NCBI RefSeq assembly: GCF_047948215.1
Contig: NC_134458.1
Location: forward strand, 132,249,571 to 132,313,570
Direction of reading: 5' to 3'
Source: Lycorma delicatula
Taxonomy: Eukaryota; Arthropoda; Insecta; Hemiptera; Fulgoridae
Length of the DNA: 64,000 bases
Of this stretch, positions 1 to 12,589 are shown piece after piece. The position numbers and the translations under genes were made by a program. The first letter of the stretch is position 1. Each line of letters opens with the position of its first letter. The notes beneath the pieces were generated by a model. It had not been told where the DNA came from. It searched no databases and worked only from the letters and a program-made list of their open reading frames with translations.

Positions 1-1190
1 ATATTATATCAGAAATGTTCTAATAATAAAAACATATGTAAAAATAATATTGAGTATAGACATGTGTACAAAACGCTACTTCTTATCAGAAGGGGGTACG
101 CTTATTTTTTGTTATTTTCATTTCCTTTCTTATAAAGGTGATGCATATAGAGCTCTGAGGTAAAAGAGACAGTAATTTAGTTGCTTCCTCAAAACGTAAT
201 TACGTTTGCGACAAATAATCTGGGTGACGAGTAGAAGTATTATTTTTTGAAGTTAAAACACATTTACATTCGATGTAATTTCAAGCCATTTTGCAGCAGA
301 ATGTTTATTTAATAACAAAGCAATGTAAAATCATTCCGCTTATCAGATTTTTAACAAACATGGTATGAGGTACTTGTTGCCTTAAGAACAATTTTGCCTA
401 CGATCAGTGACATTGATCTCGTTTATGATCGTCTACAACGTTTTAGGTTATGCCACGTAACATATCACATTATATACTTGACTCGTTTGTAAATAAAATG
501 TGAATTGATTACTATCGTCACTCTGAATAACACATAATTCAGAATATTTATATAGTTCTTTAAGCTTATACATCTGTAAGCTCTTTTGATTTTAACTCGG
601 TGAACTATATAGAGTGATAAATACATATTTGTTAAAAAAATATTTTTGTTGAAATTTTTTTAAGACGAAATTATAATTTTGGATCTAATTTTCTTCACAC
701 TTTATTGTAGTATTCTGTTAACTGTGTACAATTTAAAAATTCAAAAGTTGATTACCAAATGATTTATTTCAATTAAAAAGGATAAAAGTTGTTACCAGTT
801 ATATTGATTTCAAAAGTAAACCTCTCCAAGTAGCGATGAAAATAATGTCGAAATTATAAAAAAAAAATCGTTTTTATACCAATCAGTTTTATACAAAGTC
901 AGTTTTTATACCAATTGTAACAATATGTTTTTGCAATGTCAAAATTTAAAAATTTTTAGTTTCTCTCGTATTAAATGTGATAAAACACTAAAATCTTGGG
1001 ATTTGTAGTAGCAGGCGACAGTCGCTTTATCGATACGGTCGTAGTCATAGCGACAAGCAATCATTACCATCCTTCCAAGCATAAAATTATTCAATCATAT
1101 CACAAAGTTTAGTTGTGTCATTCGCTATTCGCTAGAAAATTACCTTATTAATTGTGTGTTCTCGATCTAATGCTAGTTGAAACATGTTTC

Positions 1191-1196
<6 letters not shown>
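1..1196. other. AT-rich spacer, nothing recognised
   Basis: AT-rich sequence with scattered A and T runs. I see no open frame of useful length, no protein similarity and no repeat ends. It could be intergenic or intronic. Confidence 0.5.

Positions 1197-1230
<34 letters not shown>
1197..1230. repeat. (TA)n microsatellite
   Basis: An uninterrupted alternating TA run of about 34 bases. Confidence 0.95.
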
Positions 1231-1233
<3 letters not shown>

Positions 1234-1448
1234 AGCTTACTGTTCAGTAATATTAATTATTTAAAAAATATAAGGTTCCTAGTACAGTCTTAATGTTATG
1301 AGCAAATACCAGTCCCTACATTTGCACCGTTCAACTGAATATTATGCGAAGAAATAGAGAAGGAAGGAATAGCTACAGCGTAAGGAAATGCTAAAGATTA
1401 TTTAATGCTAATCGTCCTGTGTCCGAAACGTCACGTAACAGAAACTCT

Positions 1449-1560
1449 GCCGACCTTAGATGAGAATGGTAGGCCTCTTTGCATTTCATCCGAAAGGTTC
1501 TGGATTCGAATTTCAGTCTGAAAGTAATCTGCAAGCTAATGTTCGTCACCCTTGAGTTTT
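1449..1560 (+). repeat. Decayed tRNA-derived SINE, family 1
   Basis: The stretch begins GCCGACCTT and continues through GGTAGGCCTC, TTTCATCCG and GGATTCGAATTTCAGTCTG. This lines up in order with the intact family-1 copy at 19761-19930: head GCCGACCT, an A-box-like GGTAG, the TTTCATCCGGAG linker and the B-box region GGTTCGAATCC. Many substitutions and no visible shared tail suggest an old copy. The match is by eye. Confidence 0.6.
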
Positions 1561-3336
1561 GTAAATTGGAATATTGGCTTTAGTATGGGTTTAGCATTAA
1601 TGTTGTAACGGGTCAGATGTGAGCACACCTGACGAATCTCTTTGATATAGTACTATTATATTTGATAATAGAAATGACATCTGTATTTGAAATAGTTCTT
1701 TAAAATCTTTAAAAAAGATTTAATATATATACTATCCTACAGCATTTTATTAATGAATAAAATTTCACTGTGGGATACGTTACATTACATTAAATACACA
1801 TCTGATTTTTAGTTATGTTAACTTTAAGGGTACGTTTTAAAGTTAAGTAAATATTCCCGCCATACTTGCCTCAAGCAAAGGTTTACCAATCATTTTTTGT
1901 TCTTTCTCGTTACCATTTTGTTTGCCGTTATTCTACCCACCAACTTTCCAATACTTTTCAGACTAACTCTTCTCCCCATTAGTAACTGATTGTTTAATAT
2001 AATAAATTGATTAAAAATTTTATGTAATTACTTAGTTTAATATTCTGACAGTTTCGAATATATACTGTAGTAAAAATTTTTCGGTTTGAAGCCCATAGGC
2101 AGCTGTGTCCATTATTCGTGCAATGAATAAACTGATAGCTTCCGTATATCTCCAGGCCAGGATTTTTTATTGATTGACTAAACAACATTAAGGTAGAAAA
2201 TATTGTTGAATGTTATTTTTATAAAATTAGAATAAATATTGTTAATACGAGTATTTTTGCGTATTTAAAACACGGCATATATTTTTGTATTTATAACTAG
2301 GGCTTAGATTTTTATTTATGTAAGATTTTAATAAGTATCTCTATTAAAGTTTTAAATCCAAATTTACTTGAATTTTACAAAGGTTTTGTTTTTAAAATGA
2401 TGTTAATAAAAAATTATAATATAAAAATTATTGTTATGTCTTTTATTTCATTATATTCTTAGATCATCAATAGTTCATGATAATTATATAATTTTTACTT
2501 CTTTACACGTTCGCCACCGATCGGCACACACCTGGAGCCGAAGCAATGAATTCGTATACGTCGCTTTGATACATCAGTATGCTGCTGCATATTATATTTG
2601 ATAGACGTTTCGGCACATCGGTGTATAGAATGACTCGACTATTTTAAATCAGTTCCACTACTTGCTTATAATAACACGGGCTTGGTGATGTCGGCTCTAG
2701 GAGATGAGTATTAGTCTACGTTTGTTACAGGCATTCATTCTGACTTCCGAATGAGTAACTGTGTAGAAATACGTTTTTGGGGAATGTACTGTCGAAAAAT
2801 AATCCTTCTTCTCCGAGGAATTATTCTCATCAATTACTATTTCTTTCCCTGGCTTTATAACTGCCCAAAACTACTTAGTAACATTTTAATAGCGTTGCTC
2901 TCTTGAAAATCCTACTACTACCATGTCGTTTTTTATTGCTGAAAAAATTCCAGTGGTTTAAAATTACAATAAATCTGTCTCTGAGCATCATTCTTTTTAT
3001 GAAAGTATTCCCAAACATATAATGATATATTTGGGACGTTCATGCGTATATCTGACAAGTGATCTATGCCCATCAGTATAAGAACTAAGAGAAATTTTCT
3101 CATTTCATTTACATTAGTATCGGCTCATTTAAATAAATTCTTTTTTTGTTTCTTTATTCAAAAATTGATGAGAGAAACGATTAATTTCAGTAACAATAAA
3201 ATCTAATGTATCTTATGATAAAAACATCGAAAACAACTCAAATGGATTTTCCGTTGAAATGTGAAATCGTAAGTACTGATTATCATCTTGTAATTCCTGG
3301 AAGGAATTTACTTAAATTCATAATAGGAGATCAGTC
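1561..3336. other. AT-rich spacer, nothing recognised
   Basis: No protein-like frame or repeat end recognised. A slightly GC-richer patch near 2510-2760 has no similarity I can name. Confidence 0.4.
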
Positions 3337-3720
3337 AGTCTAGTTTATTGTTGCTTCATCTTCACTTAATTCTGATGTATGTGAGTTATATGAAGAATTC
3401 GAATCGGTTGTCATGTTTTCCTGATAATCCCAGCCCTCGTCGGTGTTGTCAGAAAAAGTTTCTTCGATAGATACGTAGACAGACGTGCTGGTACTCAGAT
3501 TAGTGGCTGAGGTGCTGGCCTGAGAGGTAATTATATTAATTGTTAATCGGCTGAATAACTGATATACTGGGTTCAGAGGAAACTGCAGGATTATTTTCTG
3601 CTAGATTAGATGTTAATTTGACAGATTCAGTGTTATCGGTAGATAAATAATAAAGTTGGTTTTACAATCGGACCATTTTCAATACAGGTTCTTCATCACT
3701 TGACGATTATGATAATAACC
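3337..3720 (-). other. Ser/Thr/acidic-rich open stretch, unrecognised
   Basis: Read on the minus strand, about 3340-3535 is an open frame rich in Ser, Thr, Glu, Asp and Asn, ending at a stop near 3340; pieces include ITSQASTSATNLSTSTS and SYNSHTSELSEDEATIN. Further upstream on that strand, near 3700, another frame gives SSSDEEP. At least one frame change separates the pieces. This composition resembles the acidic, low-complexity leader of some transposases or a disordered region of a host protein, but no family motif is present. It may equally be chance in low-complexity DNA. Confidence 0.25.
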
Positions 3721-5233
3721 CTAATTTTTTCATCAGCGCAATTCGACCGACACCAATGATTTTTCGTTTTGGTATTTTTCCTCAAAAAAAAAAAAAAAAA
3801 AATCGCAAAACTAAAGAAACGACACTGTTGAAATGAAGGCAGAGACTAGTCACGTCTGGTAGACAAATAAGACTGACATCAAGGTCATTAGTAAACCAAG
3901 GCGCGACGTGTAACTGTGCCGCTATACAACCATTTCTCACTAGCCAAGACGGTACGCTTTTGTACCGCTAAGTGATTCGGTATAACAAATAGCCGGCGTG
4001 GCACACCAAAGGACCGATGCGATACTTTTGTAGGTCGGAGCGTAACACTGTGCCGACAATTTTTGGGATTAAACAAAACAATTTCACAAAACAAATCACT
4101 AATAAATACATTATTTCAAATACATTTTTGAAAGAACTAGAGACGTCTGATGGGAAGACTGTTCGTGACATCAAACATCTTTCTATTAAAAGCAGGGAAA
4201 TAATGTGCCGGCAGGAACGTATTAATCTGTCTACTTCTTATTGTAGTACCAAGTGGTAATTTTAAATTATCATGATTATCTACTACAGAAATTCAAACGA
4301 ACGTTTGAATTTCTGTAGTCATCAAATTTTTTTTTCGTAGATATTAGGTAATAAATCCATTTTCATAAAAATAGAAATTTCTTGGAAAAATATAACAAAA
4401 AAAAATTCATTCGCCCCAAATTTTACAATATTCGAAAAAATAGATACATTTTAAATGTGCCAAGAAGTAATTAGGAAAAATACTTTTCGTTTTATTCATT
4501 TAATCAGTTTTTTTTCTTGTATAACGAAATATTTTTAATTGGTTATAGAATTGTTATCGTTGAAAAATATAAGAATAATCTTGAACTTTTAGGTCAGTAA
4601 TTAAGCTTAAATCTCATAGCCATTTCTATAACACGGCTAATATAATTGTTTACAATTTCTAATAAGTTTCGTTTATTTAACATTTAAAACGTTAAACTAA
4701 TGTTTTTTTACTGGGTATTTTTATCTCTATTACTTTAATACAAATTTTCTACTTTTGGCATGTCTGATGTAAACATTCTTTGAATTTATTGATGGAACTT
4801 GGCAAACTGTTGGAAAGCTGTTAAAATATATTGATCTATTTTAAACGTTTGTAAATATTGTTGCTGTTATTTTTCTTTTGTTATAGTTGTTTATAAATAC
4901 ATAAAATTAAATCAGCACAATGCATTGGTAAAGAAAACGTGATCCGTAATATGTACGTTATACTTAAACTTATTCTTTTTAGCTTAGTGTTGTAATACGT
5001 ACAATTTTATGATTTATTTTTTAATATTTATATACATTTAAATTCATGATTTTGCGAAAAGCGTTATTTATATTGTTTTGGACGTATATAATTTGCTTTA
5101 AATATTTGATTAACGATTGTAATCTCATATTATCAAAGAGCAACGTCTTTTTCATTTGTTCACGTTAACCGCGAAAACGATTAAATTTATCATTACGAAA
5201 TTTTAACTGTAGTTCTTACATTACTCCCGGAAT
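3721..5233. other. Spacer with A-run and a perfect palindrome
   Basis: Holds a 19-base A run at 3783-3801, a moderately GC-rich patch at 3830-4060 that I cannot assign, and the short-loop palindrome listed separately at 4282-4319. The overlapping short open frames at 3888-4259 on both strands have no recognisable motif. Confidence 0.4.
4282..4319. repeat. Perfect 18-bp inverted repeat with 2-nt loop
   Basis: Left arm ACTACAGAAATTCAAACG (4282-4299), loop AA, right arm CGTTTGAATTTCTGTAGT (4302-4319). The arms match at all 18 positions and pairing stops abruptly outside them. Confidence 0.9.
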
Positions 5234-5248
5234 GTTTACCACAAGTTC

Positions 5249-5546
5249 TTCTTTTTTTTTCCTGTTTAGCCTCCGGTAACTACCGTTTAGATAATTCTTC
5301 AGAGGATGAATGAGGATGATATGTATGAGTGTAAATATGAAGTGTAGTCTTGTACATTCTCTGTTCGACCATTCCTGAGATGTGTGGTTAATTGAAACCC
5401 AACCACCAAAGAACACCGGTATCCACGATCTAGTATTCAAATCCGTGTAAAAATAACTGGCTTTACTAGGACTTGAACGCTGTAACTCTCGACTTCCAAA
5501 TCAGCTGATTTGGGAAGACGCGTTCACCACTAGACCAACCCGGTAG
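5249..5546 (-). repeat. tRNA-derived SINE, family 2, with perfect target-site duplication
   Basis: Read on the minus strand, the element starts with a tRNA-like head containing GGTTGGTCTAGTGGTGAACG (A-box-like). It continues through the palindromic AAATCAGCTGATTT, a degenerate B-box GTTCAAGTCC, a body with ACCGGTGTTCTTTGGTGG, and the tail CATCCTCTGAAG...CCGGAGGCTAAACAGG followed by an A-rich end. It is flanked by a perfect 15-base direct repeat, GTTTACCACAAGTTC, at 5234-5248 and 5547-5561. That shows insertion by target-primed reverse transcription, and recently enough for the flanks to stay identical. Transcription would be by RNA polymerase III; movement would depend on a LINE partner. Confidence 0.88.
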
Positions 5547-5619
5547 GTTTACCACAAGTTCAATTCTTACCAACCTCACTATTATGTTAATCATAAAAAA
5601 ACAAATATAAATAAATAAC

Positions 5620-5741
5620 TTTTTTCTTTTTTTTAACCTCCCGGACCACCGTTAGATATTGCTTCGGAGGATGAGATTAATGATTCTTAGCATGTGTGAA
5701 ATCCATGCTTGACCGGGATACGAACCTGCGACCTCCCGGGT
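5620..5741 (-). repeat. 5'-truncated tRNA-derived SINE, family 1
   Basis: On the minus strand this copy keeps the B-box GGTTCGTATCCCGG, the linker, and the shared tail CATCCTCCGAAGCAATATCTAACGG...GAGGTT plus an A-rich end. It lacks the tRNA head upstream of the CCCGGGAGGT segment. A perfect 14-base direct repeat, TATAAATAAATAAC, flanks it at 5606-5619 and 5742-5755. Because the repeat abuts the truncated end, the head was lost during insertion rather than by later deletion. It lies about 60 bp from the family-2 SINE, in the same orientation. Confidence 0.82.
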
Positions 5742-5915
5742 TATAAATAAATAACCTAGAACTTCCTTTACTAAATTTAATGTGTCTATGTCGATAGTTA
5801 TAAACTATCTCGATTTTCATTGTCTACATCAATACCGACTTCTTTAAACAGTTGATTTACTAAATTAAATTATATCATTGTTTAATTTACATCAGCCATA
5901 CGTACATAATAATGT

Positions 5916-5916
<1 letters not shown>

Positions 5917-5980
<64 letters not shown>
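5917..5980. repeat. (TA)n microsatellite
   Basis: About 60 bases of uninterrupted alternating A and T. The Tyr-Ile open frame read through it is an artefact of the repeat. Confidence 0.95.
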
Positions 5981-5981
<1 letters not shown>

Positions 5982-6279
5982 GTATATGTTAGGCTTCAAA
6001 TCATATTTTCATTATCACTCTAAAATTGACTTATATGAATTTACAGACACTGTAATCAAATTGATAACGTGATTAAAATGTGTTACCCTCACAGTGCTAA
6101 AAAAATCCTGGATTTTGTTGTGGTGAGCGCAAAGTAGTTACTCAGCAACTTCAATATCCTTCCGATTTCATAAAAAAATTGATTTTGGGAACACATTCTA
6201 CATCTAAACATTTTATTTTATCAGCTAAGTTAGAAGTAGCGATAACTCTGAAAGCAACAACTCGCATATAATTACTAAA

Positions 6280-6324
6280 GCCCACGCATATAGCGTGGGC
6301 GAAGCTGGGACGAGGGATGCTAGT
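6280..6324 (+). mobile_element. Helitron-like 3' terminus
   Basis: A perfect 8-bp stem, GCCCACGC / GCGTGGGC with loop ATATA (6280-6300), is followed by GAAGCTGGGACGAGGGATG and then CTAGT (6320-6324). A GC-rich hairpin a short way upstream of a CTRR-T end is the hallmark of Helitron 3' ends, and a GCGTGGGCGAAGC-type motif is usual in insect examples. The hairpin-to-CTAG distance (19 nt) is a little longer than typical. The 5' end is not recognised; the element may extend back to about 6090. Confidence 0.5.
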
Positions 6325-8111
6325 AAAACATATAAACATTTAAGATTCTAAATAATTCAAATATAATATTACAGCATAAATACGCATGATGAACGTCATT
6401 TTAAGAGAATTGCTATGCAAAAAACCCGTGTGAATTTCGTCATTCTCAAGGCAGCTTGTGGAAGCTTGTGCTTTTTTTACATGTGATGGAGAGTCACGGC
6501 TTTAAAAATAAAAAAATTATACTCTGTCCTTTAAAATGATAAGTATACTTTGTACAAGTCAAACTGGCACGGAAGATGTGGTGTTGATTTACTGTGGGCT
6601 ATTCGTCACTCAGCTTCAGTCATATCTTATCCTAACCAAAACTTCGAGTAACTTCGGGTATTATTATTGGTCATAATTTCATATTATTCATGTAGCTATT
6701 TACTGCAGCTGTTGTTATGATTAATTTTTCATTCAATATTAATAATGAATTATTATATTTTTTTATGCACACAAATAACTAATTTTCATAAATTTACATC
6801 AAATTTCAAGTTTAGATTGAAAAGGCACTGATAGATAAGGATAAGAAATTATAAAATATACTGCTAAAATATTCAAAACTCGACGTAAAATCGCCTTTGT
6901 CGATTAATGCCTCTGAAGTGAAGTGATAGTCTAAGTTTCTGAACCAATATTTTTAAAAACGTAATTGTATAATTAACTAACTTGGCAGTTAGTTCAAAAT
7001 TACGAAATTAAGTAAGTTAATAAAAATAATGCGTTTAAATATCTAATTTTAAGAGAAAACCTGAAATATTCTGTACTATTTTTATTAAGTAAAATGCCCT
7101 CTAGATAATATTAAATCTACAGGAATATTTATCGAAATTCTAAATCTAAAATACTGTATCTGTTGGGTAAATTCGGATATTTTGTTGTATTTCATTTTTA
7201 ATGGTATGTGTATTACAAAACAAAAATTAATATTATTTATTTGATTCTGAGTGAAATACGTCGTATAAATTGATTCATCTGTAAAAAAAAGGAACGATGT
7301 ACAAAAGTACTATTTTTTAATAAAATTTAGTTAGTGGATAATCAGAATGTTGGACAAAAGACTTTTCCAACTCAATTTACTTAACTCTCTCACTGCCTCA
7401 TCTCTATGGACATTTTTAACTTTCCTTATTGTCTTAGTTCATTTTTCTATCTCTTATTTCGTCTCCCTTTAATTGATATCCATCCATTCATAGATTTATC
7501 CCCGAATTCTGTATTCACCAGATACCCTACACATTTCCACTTCAGACCCCTTTGCTTCTTTCACAACATCCTTCCTCCTGTTTTTCCCCCTAATCTTCCT
7601 CTTCCTCCCTATAACTTGCATAATATTGTTTAGCTCTTCCAACATTTTTCACGGTTACAAAAGTGTTTTGTTCATATTACAATCAATAGTCCTCTGGCAA
7701 ACACAATATCAATCTTTTTTCAATATCTTTTTTTCTGATCACAGCAAATAACTAGAGGCCGTATTATAAAACTGGGGATATTAAGGTAATTAAACTTTTA
7801 GTTTTTAAAAATATGCCTTAATGATTTATTAGTTTATTAGCATAAAAAAAAGTAAAATAAAAATAAAATATACTTATTGATTGACTATTTTTTTTTAAAC
7901 TGTTTTTTCTTTAAAATTTGTTTTAAGTTATCTATGCGTTTTTATAATATTAACAAATTATTTAAAAAATAATAATCAAGTTATTTTAGATATTTTTATA
8001 CTAGATAACAATAAAATTTCGTTATGTACTTTTCATACTTGTACCTGCAGCATTGTTTAATAAGTGCAGAGTTTGAGAATGCGCTTTTTCAAGTAACTAC
8101 TTGAGAAAAGA
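6325..8111. other. Spacer; pyrimidine-rich stretch at 7376-7640
   Basis: Mostly AT-rich with nothing recognised. From 7376 to 7640 the plus strand is strikingly pyrimidine-rich, so the minus strand is purine-rich and reads as Lys/Arg/Glu-rich short frames. The LINE remnants at 38.2-39.1 and 42.5-43.7 kb show the same asymmetry. A decayed minus-strand LINE end is possible, but no motif proves it. Confidence 0.3.
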
Positions 8112-8242
<131 letters not shown>

Positions 8243-8639
8243 AGTGATTGATAAACACAGTATTTAAATATTCATTGGTTTTCGTATTATTTTAAATGAA
8301 GTCTTACGTAACAAACAGAAGCAAATTAATTTACTTAAATATACAAAATAAATGGATTATGTTTACTATAACGTTTTTTCTGTTCTATAGCTTGCTAAAA
8401 ATTTTATTAAATAAGAATATGAAACAATCTTTTAATGGAATAATAATTTTGAAAATTTATTCCTTAGGGTACCAAAATTGGCAGTTGTGTGAAACATCTT
8501 GTTGTGAACTCTCTTGCTTATAAAATTACCTTTATTCTTAACTGAAAAAATTATTAAATGTTTAATGCAATATATTACTTTAATTTTCAGCTATAAAACT
8601 TGTAAGACCCTCCTTACTTAGACGAAAAATTTAAATCCG

Positions 8640-9182
8640 TTATTGTGTTGCTATGTACTGTATGACAATTCCATGTAGCAAATCGGTAACATGTACCGAT
8701 TTATTGTATTTTCTTGTTATTATTATAAAATAATTACTATTACTAGCGAGGCTATGGGTGGGCGCAATGCAAGCCTGTAGCCTGTTTATATGGAGAGTCA
8801 ACTGCCACGCCATCCTGGCGCGACTGATATTCTGCTTAACGGCGGTTCTGGTCGCCCCGAGGGTGCTAAAATTAACAAATAATCGAGACAGGTAGAAGAA
8901 GATAATGGTATTGATAACTTGTATTTTTAATTTCATGGATTTTTGAGAGCCTTATCTTAAATTTTAATATCGGGGCCCTTAACACCCCGTAAGTTTTGTG
9001 CTTTCTTTGTTATTTGTGTTTTAATGTTCTGTGTAGTTTGAGCTTTTAAATAAAATGTAAGGGCCCTTTACATCCTTACATATGACGATCCTGATGGTGA
9101 TACTAATTTCTTTCTAAGAACATGACGAGGGCTAATGACCTTAGTAGTCGATGCCCGTAAAAATTCAAGAAAAAAAAATTAC
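8640..9182 (+). repeat. Retroelement-like 3' region ending in poly-A
   Basis: A GC-richer patch at 8740-8860 is followed by a segment with two GGGCCCTT motifs (about 8974 and 9060) and then GACGAGGGCTAATGACCTTA, ending at a run of nine A residues near 9172-9180. The GGGCTAATGACCTTAG...GATGCCC motif just before a poly-A resembles 3' ends of insect non-LTR elements as I remember them. The 98-residue minus-strand open frame across 8640-8936 has no motif and is probably incidental. No target-site duplication was found. Confidence 0.35.
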
Positions 9183-12100
9183 TATTAATGTAATATATTA
9201 TTAATTAATTATATAATAATTAAATTGTTATATTATATTATTGCATATATTATATATACATATAATATTATAATGTATAATATACAATTATATATATTAA
9301 ATTAATTATACAATTAATATATAATTGCTATTAAAATAATATATTAATCACCTATTCAAATAGATAAAAATAAAATGTCCGTTTAAATTCGATTCAACAA
9401 GTCAAATACAGATTATATTTATCTGAAGATTAGATTTATTTAGGTAAACTGCAGTTTATTAAAAGTATTTTGAAATAATTTAATAATATATGTGCAGTAA
9501 AAGTGATTCATCTGTTTAAACACTTGGCTATTTTATATAAATCGAATTATTCAAAAGTTAATTTTGCTATTTTAGACAGGATAGTAATTCACATTAGCGA
9601 ATTTGTAATTTTTTTAAAATTAATCCAAAAATTATGAAAATGTAGTTCAGAAAAGGGTATTTATTTATTGAGTTTCAAAACAAATCGGAATCTCTTAGCA
9701 ATTCATTTTTATTAACAATATTTTTTATAAAAAAATTAACAAGAGTTTATTTCTTATAAGTCGTCTTATTAGAAAATGTTATTTTGGTACATTTTCCTGG
9801 TAAACTAAGTAATTAAAAATAAACTAAATATAAACTTCGGCTTTAAAAAAAAAATTAATTTAAAAATTATGATCTTAATTTAAAAAATTTAATTAAATAC
9901 TTTTTTAAATTCAATCTTCTTTAAATTATTATTATTCTTTTCCATTTTTTATTTATTAATTTTTTTATTTTGATATTTTATTATATATTAATATATTTTT
10001 TTTTTGGATTTGGCCAATATGGTCCGCATTACAAAGTTTATTTTATCTTATAGTGATTCTGTCCCCTTTTTCATGACCGTTACGTAGAGTTGCATACCGT
10101 ACGTTTTCTACGGCTGAGAAACTATTGAATTATTGATTTAAATCACTCATAGAATACATTGTTTACGTAATATTTCAAAAATAGATTAAATAGTACATTT
10201 CTATGGCAATAGGTCTTTAGTCATAATTTCTTCCTTTTCTTTAATATCTATCTGCGTTAAAGACATTTTTCCTCGCAGTTTGACATAATTAACAAAATCC
10301 AACAGTGTAATGTAGTAACTTAGTTACCTATTAATGTATTTTCAAATTAACCCCTGCTTACCAACTACTAAACCGGAATATAATCAAAGAAAAAAAAACT
10401 AGCTGATACATATAATAATACCTCTTCTGATTGTTCAGTGGTTCAAAAGAGGCTTTTGATTGGTTGAACACCTGTAGCATAATGAAAATTTGTTTCATAA
10501 TGACTCATAATATAGATTTAAGTTGCATAATTCAAACGTTATAAAATAGCCGTAGAAAAAAATTAACAGAATAATTAATCTAATTGTTCTGTAACATATG
10601 TTTAAATTTAATTTATTAGTACTTACCCCAGAACTTACATCAGTAGAATGGCGTAAGTGTTAATGCATTACTGATAAATTAAATTAGGTACTTTATCAGT
10701 ACCAATTCACGAGTCTAACAAAACGTAGTGTTTATACATTAGACAACATACATCCAATTTAACTCTTTGTAAACCCCACAAAACAAACGCATTTACGCTC
10801 ACAAGCAGTAGATGCATTTTAATCCGTTCGATTGCATGAATGAATATCGATTATTATTCGGTTGTGAAACGTTTGAAAGTGTAGTTTTAAGTTATTTACA
10901 ATCATAATAATTAGCTTATATTTATCTTACTCAATATTCTTTTGTATAATTAAAATTAACGCTCACTTATTAATGAGGAAATTTTCTAACTTCAGTTTTT
11001 CTACCTTCTAAAATAATATTTTGAAATATTTGGAAAAGATTCTGACAAGAAGTTATCAGCAGATATTAAGAATCTGACAAGTAGGTATTAACCCCAGAAT
11101 CGTAATCTTAAGTGGTAAAGATATGTGTAACTTAATGTTGATTTGTGTCTTTATCCAAATACCAAGATTTTTTATGTTTTATAACTCGGAAATTAATCAA
11201 TCAACAAATATAAATAAGGCTATTAAGGTTTTTATACTAATTTTGAATTGGACTACAGATTTCTGTTACAATTTATAATAATAATATTCATAACTATAAG
11301 CAATTTTTTTACATTTATTTAATCATTCAATACAGTAATTATATTTATAGAAAACTAAAATATATTTTACAAGTTTTACTTCCCCAGATATTATAGAATA
11401 TAATAGAAGAAAGTTGTTGTTGTTGTGTTAAAAATGACCTACTAAGATTTATATATATACACATACATACAGTATTTTCTGATGTAGGGAACCATAAAAC
11501 GTCGAGATAGGGGGCAAAAAGCCGCTTACAGAAATGTGTATACTCACACATGTCTGTTTGTGTGTGCACGAGCGAGTTTAGTCTCTGTTTTGTTTGATAT
11601 CAGAAAGGGATTGATGTAAAGACTTAACATTTGGTATTATGAAATATTGGGTATTGACGTCATTATATTTTTTTAAAAACACGTCTCGAGGGTAGAAAAT
11701 ATATAGTGATAGTATCTTGATGCATATTTTTGAATGATAATTGACTTTTTCTTACCAATGTAATATTTTTTTCGTTGTAATTAATATATGTAATATATAT
11801 TTTTTTTTAATAAATAACTTCCCTATACTATAATTAACAAATATATTGAATTTCAATGAATTGCTGTTTGCGACAAATTTAGTAAAGCTTCCACTGTAAT
11901 CTAACGATCAATTATTAGTGTAAATACGCTTTAGGTATGGTAAAGTATTGTTTTGATAATTTAAAAAGGAATGGTCAAGATAACGAATTCAGTTATTGCA
12001 TATGGCCGTGTAAGTTGTGCACCTTTTTACTACTTTTTTATAATATGAAGTTGGTTAATGTTATTTAAAATGTTAAAAATAACGTTGATTTTCCTAATTT

Positions 12101-12588
12101 CACTATTATAAGAATTTTCTGTTTACAATTAAATATAAAATAGTGTAATGAATTAGTTAGATTAATGATTAGACTAGATTACATTAATGATTAGGCTTTC
12201 TGATTAGTCTGAATTGTAGAACTGCTAGTTATTGTTTCTGTAACCATTTATTGTGTTACGTACTAGTTTATTACCTAATTATCACTTTTAATATTATAAT
12301 TGTTTAGATCTATTTTTAAAGTGAGTTTGAATCATTAAACTTGTGTACATGGGCAGGTCTAATAATGCAAAGATGATATACACTCTATGAATTGCTCGGG
12401 TTTTGTCACAATAAGCTGAACACTTAATTAATGAAAATTAGTCTTTAATAATGATTTATTAGAATAGTTTAAAACATAGTATTTGTATGATATAGTTGGG
12501 TTTAAATGTGAATTAATTATTCATTACTGATCAGATCTCTGTTTTCTATCTAAACTATATGCGTTTTTAGTTCGTAAATCGTGGGTGG
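9183..12588. other. AT-rich spacer, nothing recognised
   Basis: 9183-9350 is almost pure A/T with many short self-complementary pieces. The rest is AT-rich without recognised coding or repeat ends, and short frames here lack motifs. Confidence 0.45.
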
Positions 12589-12589
12589 T

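Noticed and set aside
5878..6072. Tyr-Ile repeat open frame
   Set aside because: Translation of a (TA)n microsatellite.
8640..8936. 98-codon minus-strand frame
   Set aside because: No motif, and it lies across a retroelement-like repeat.
9183..9350. Almost pure A/T block considered as a replication origin or matrix-attachment site
   Set aside because: Composition alone is no evidence in a genome this AT-rich.
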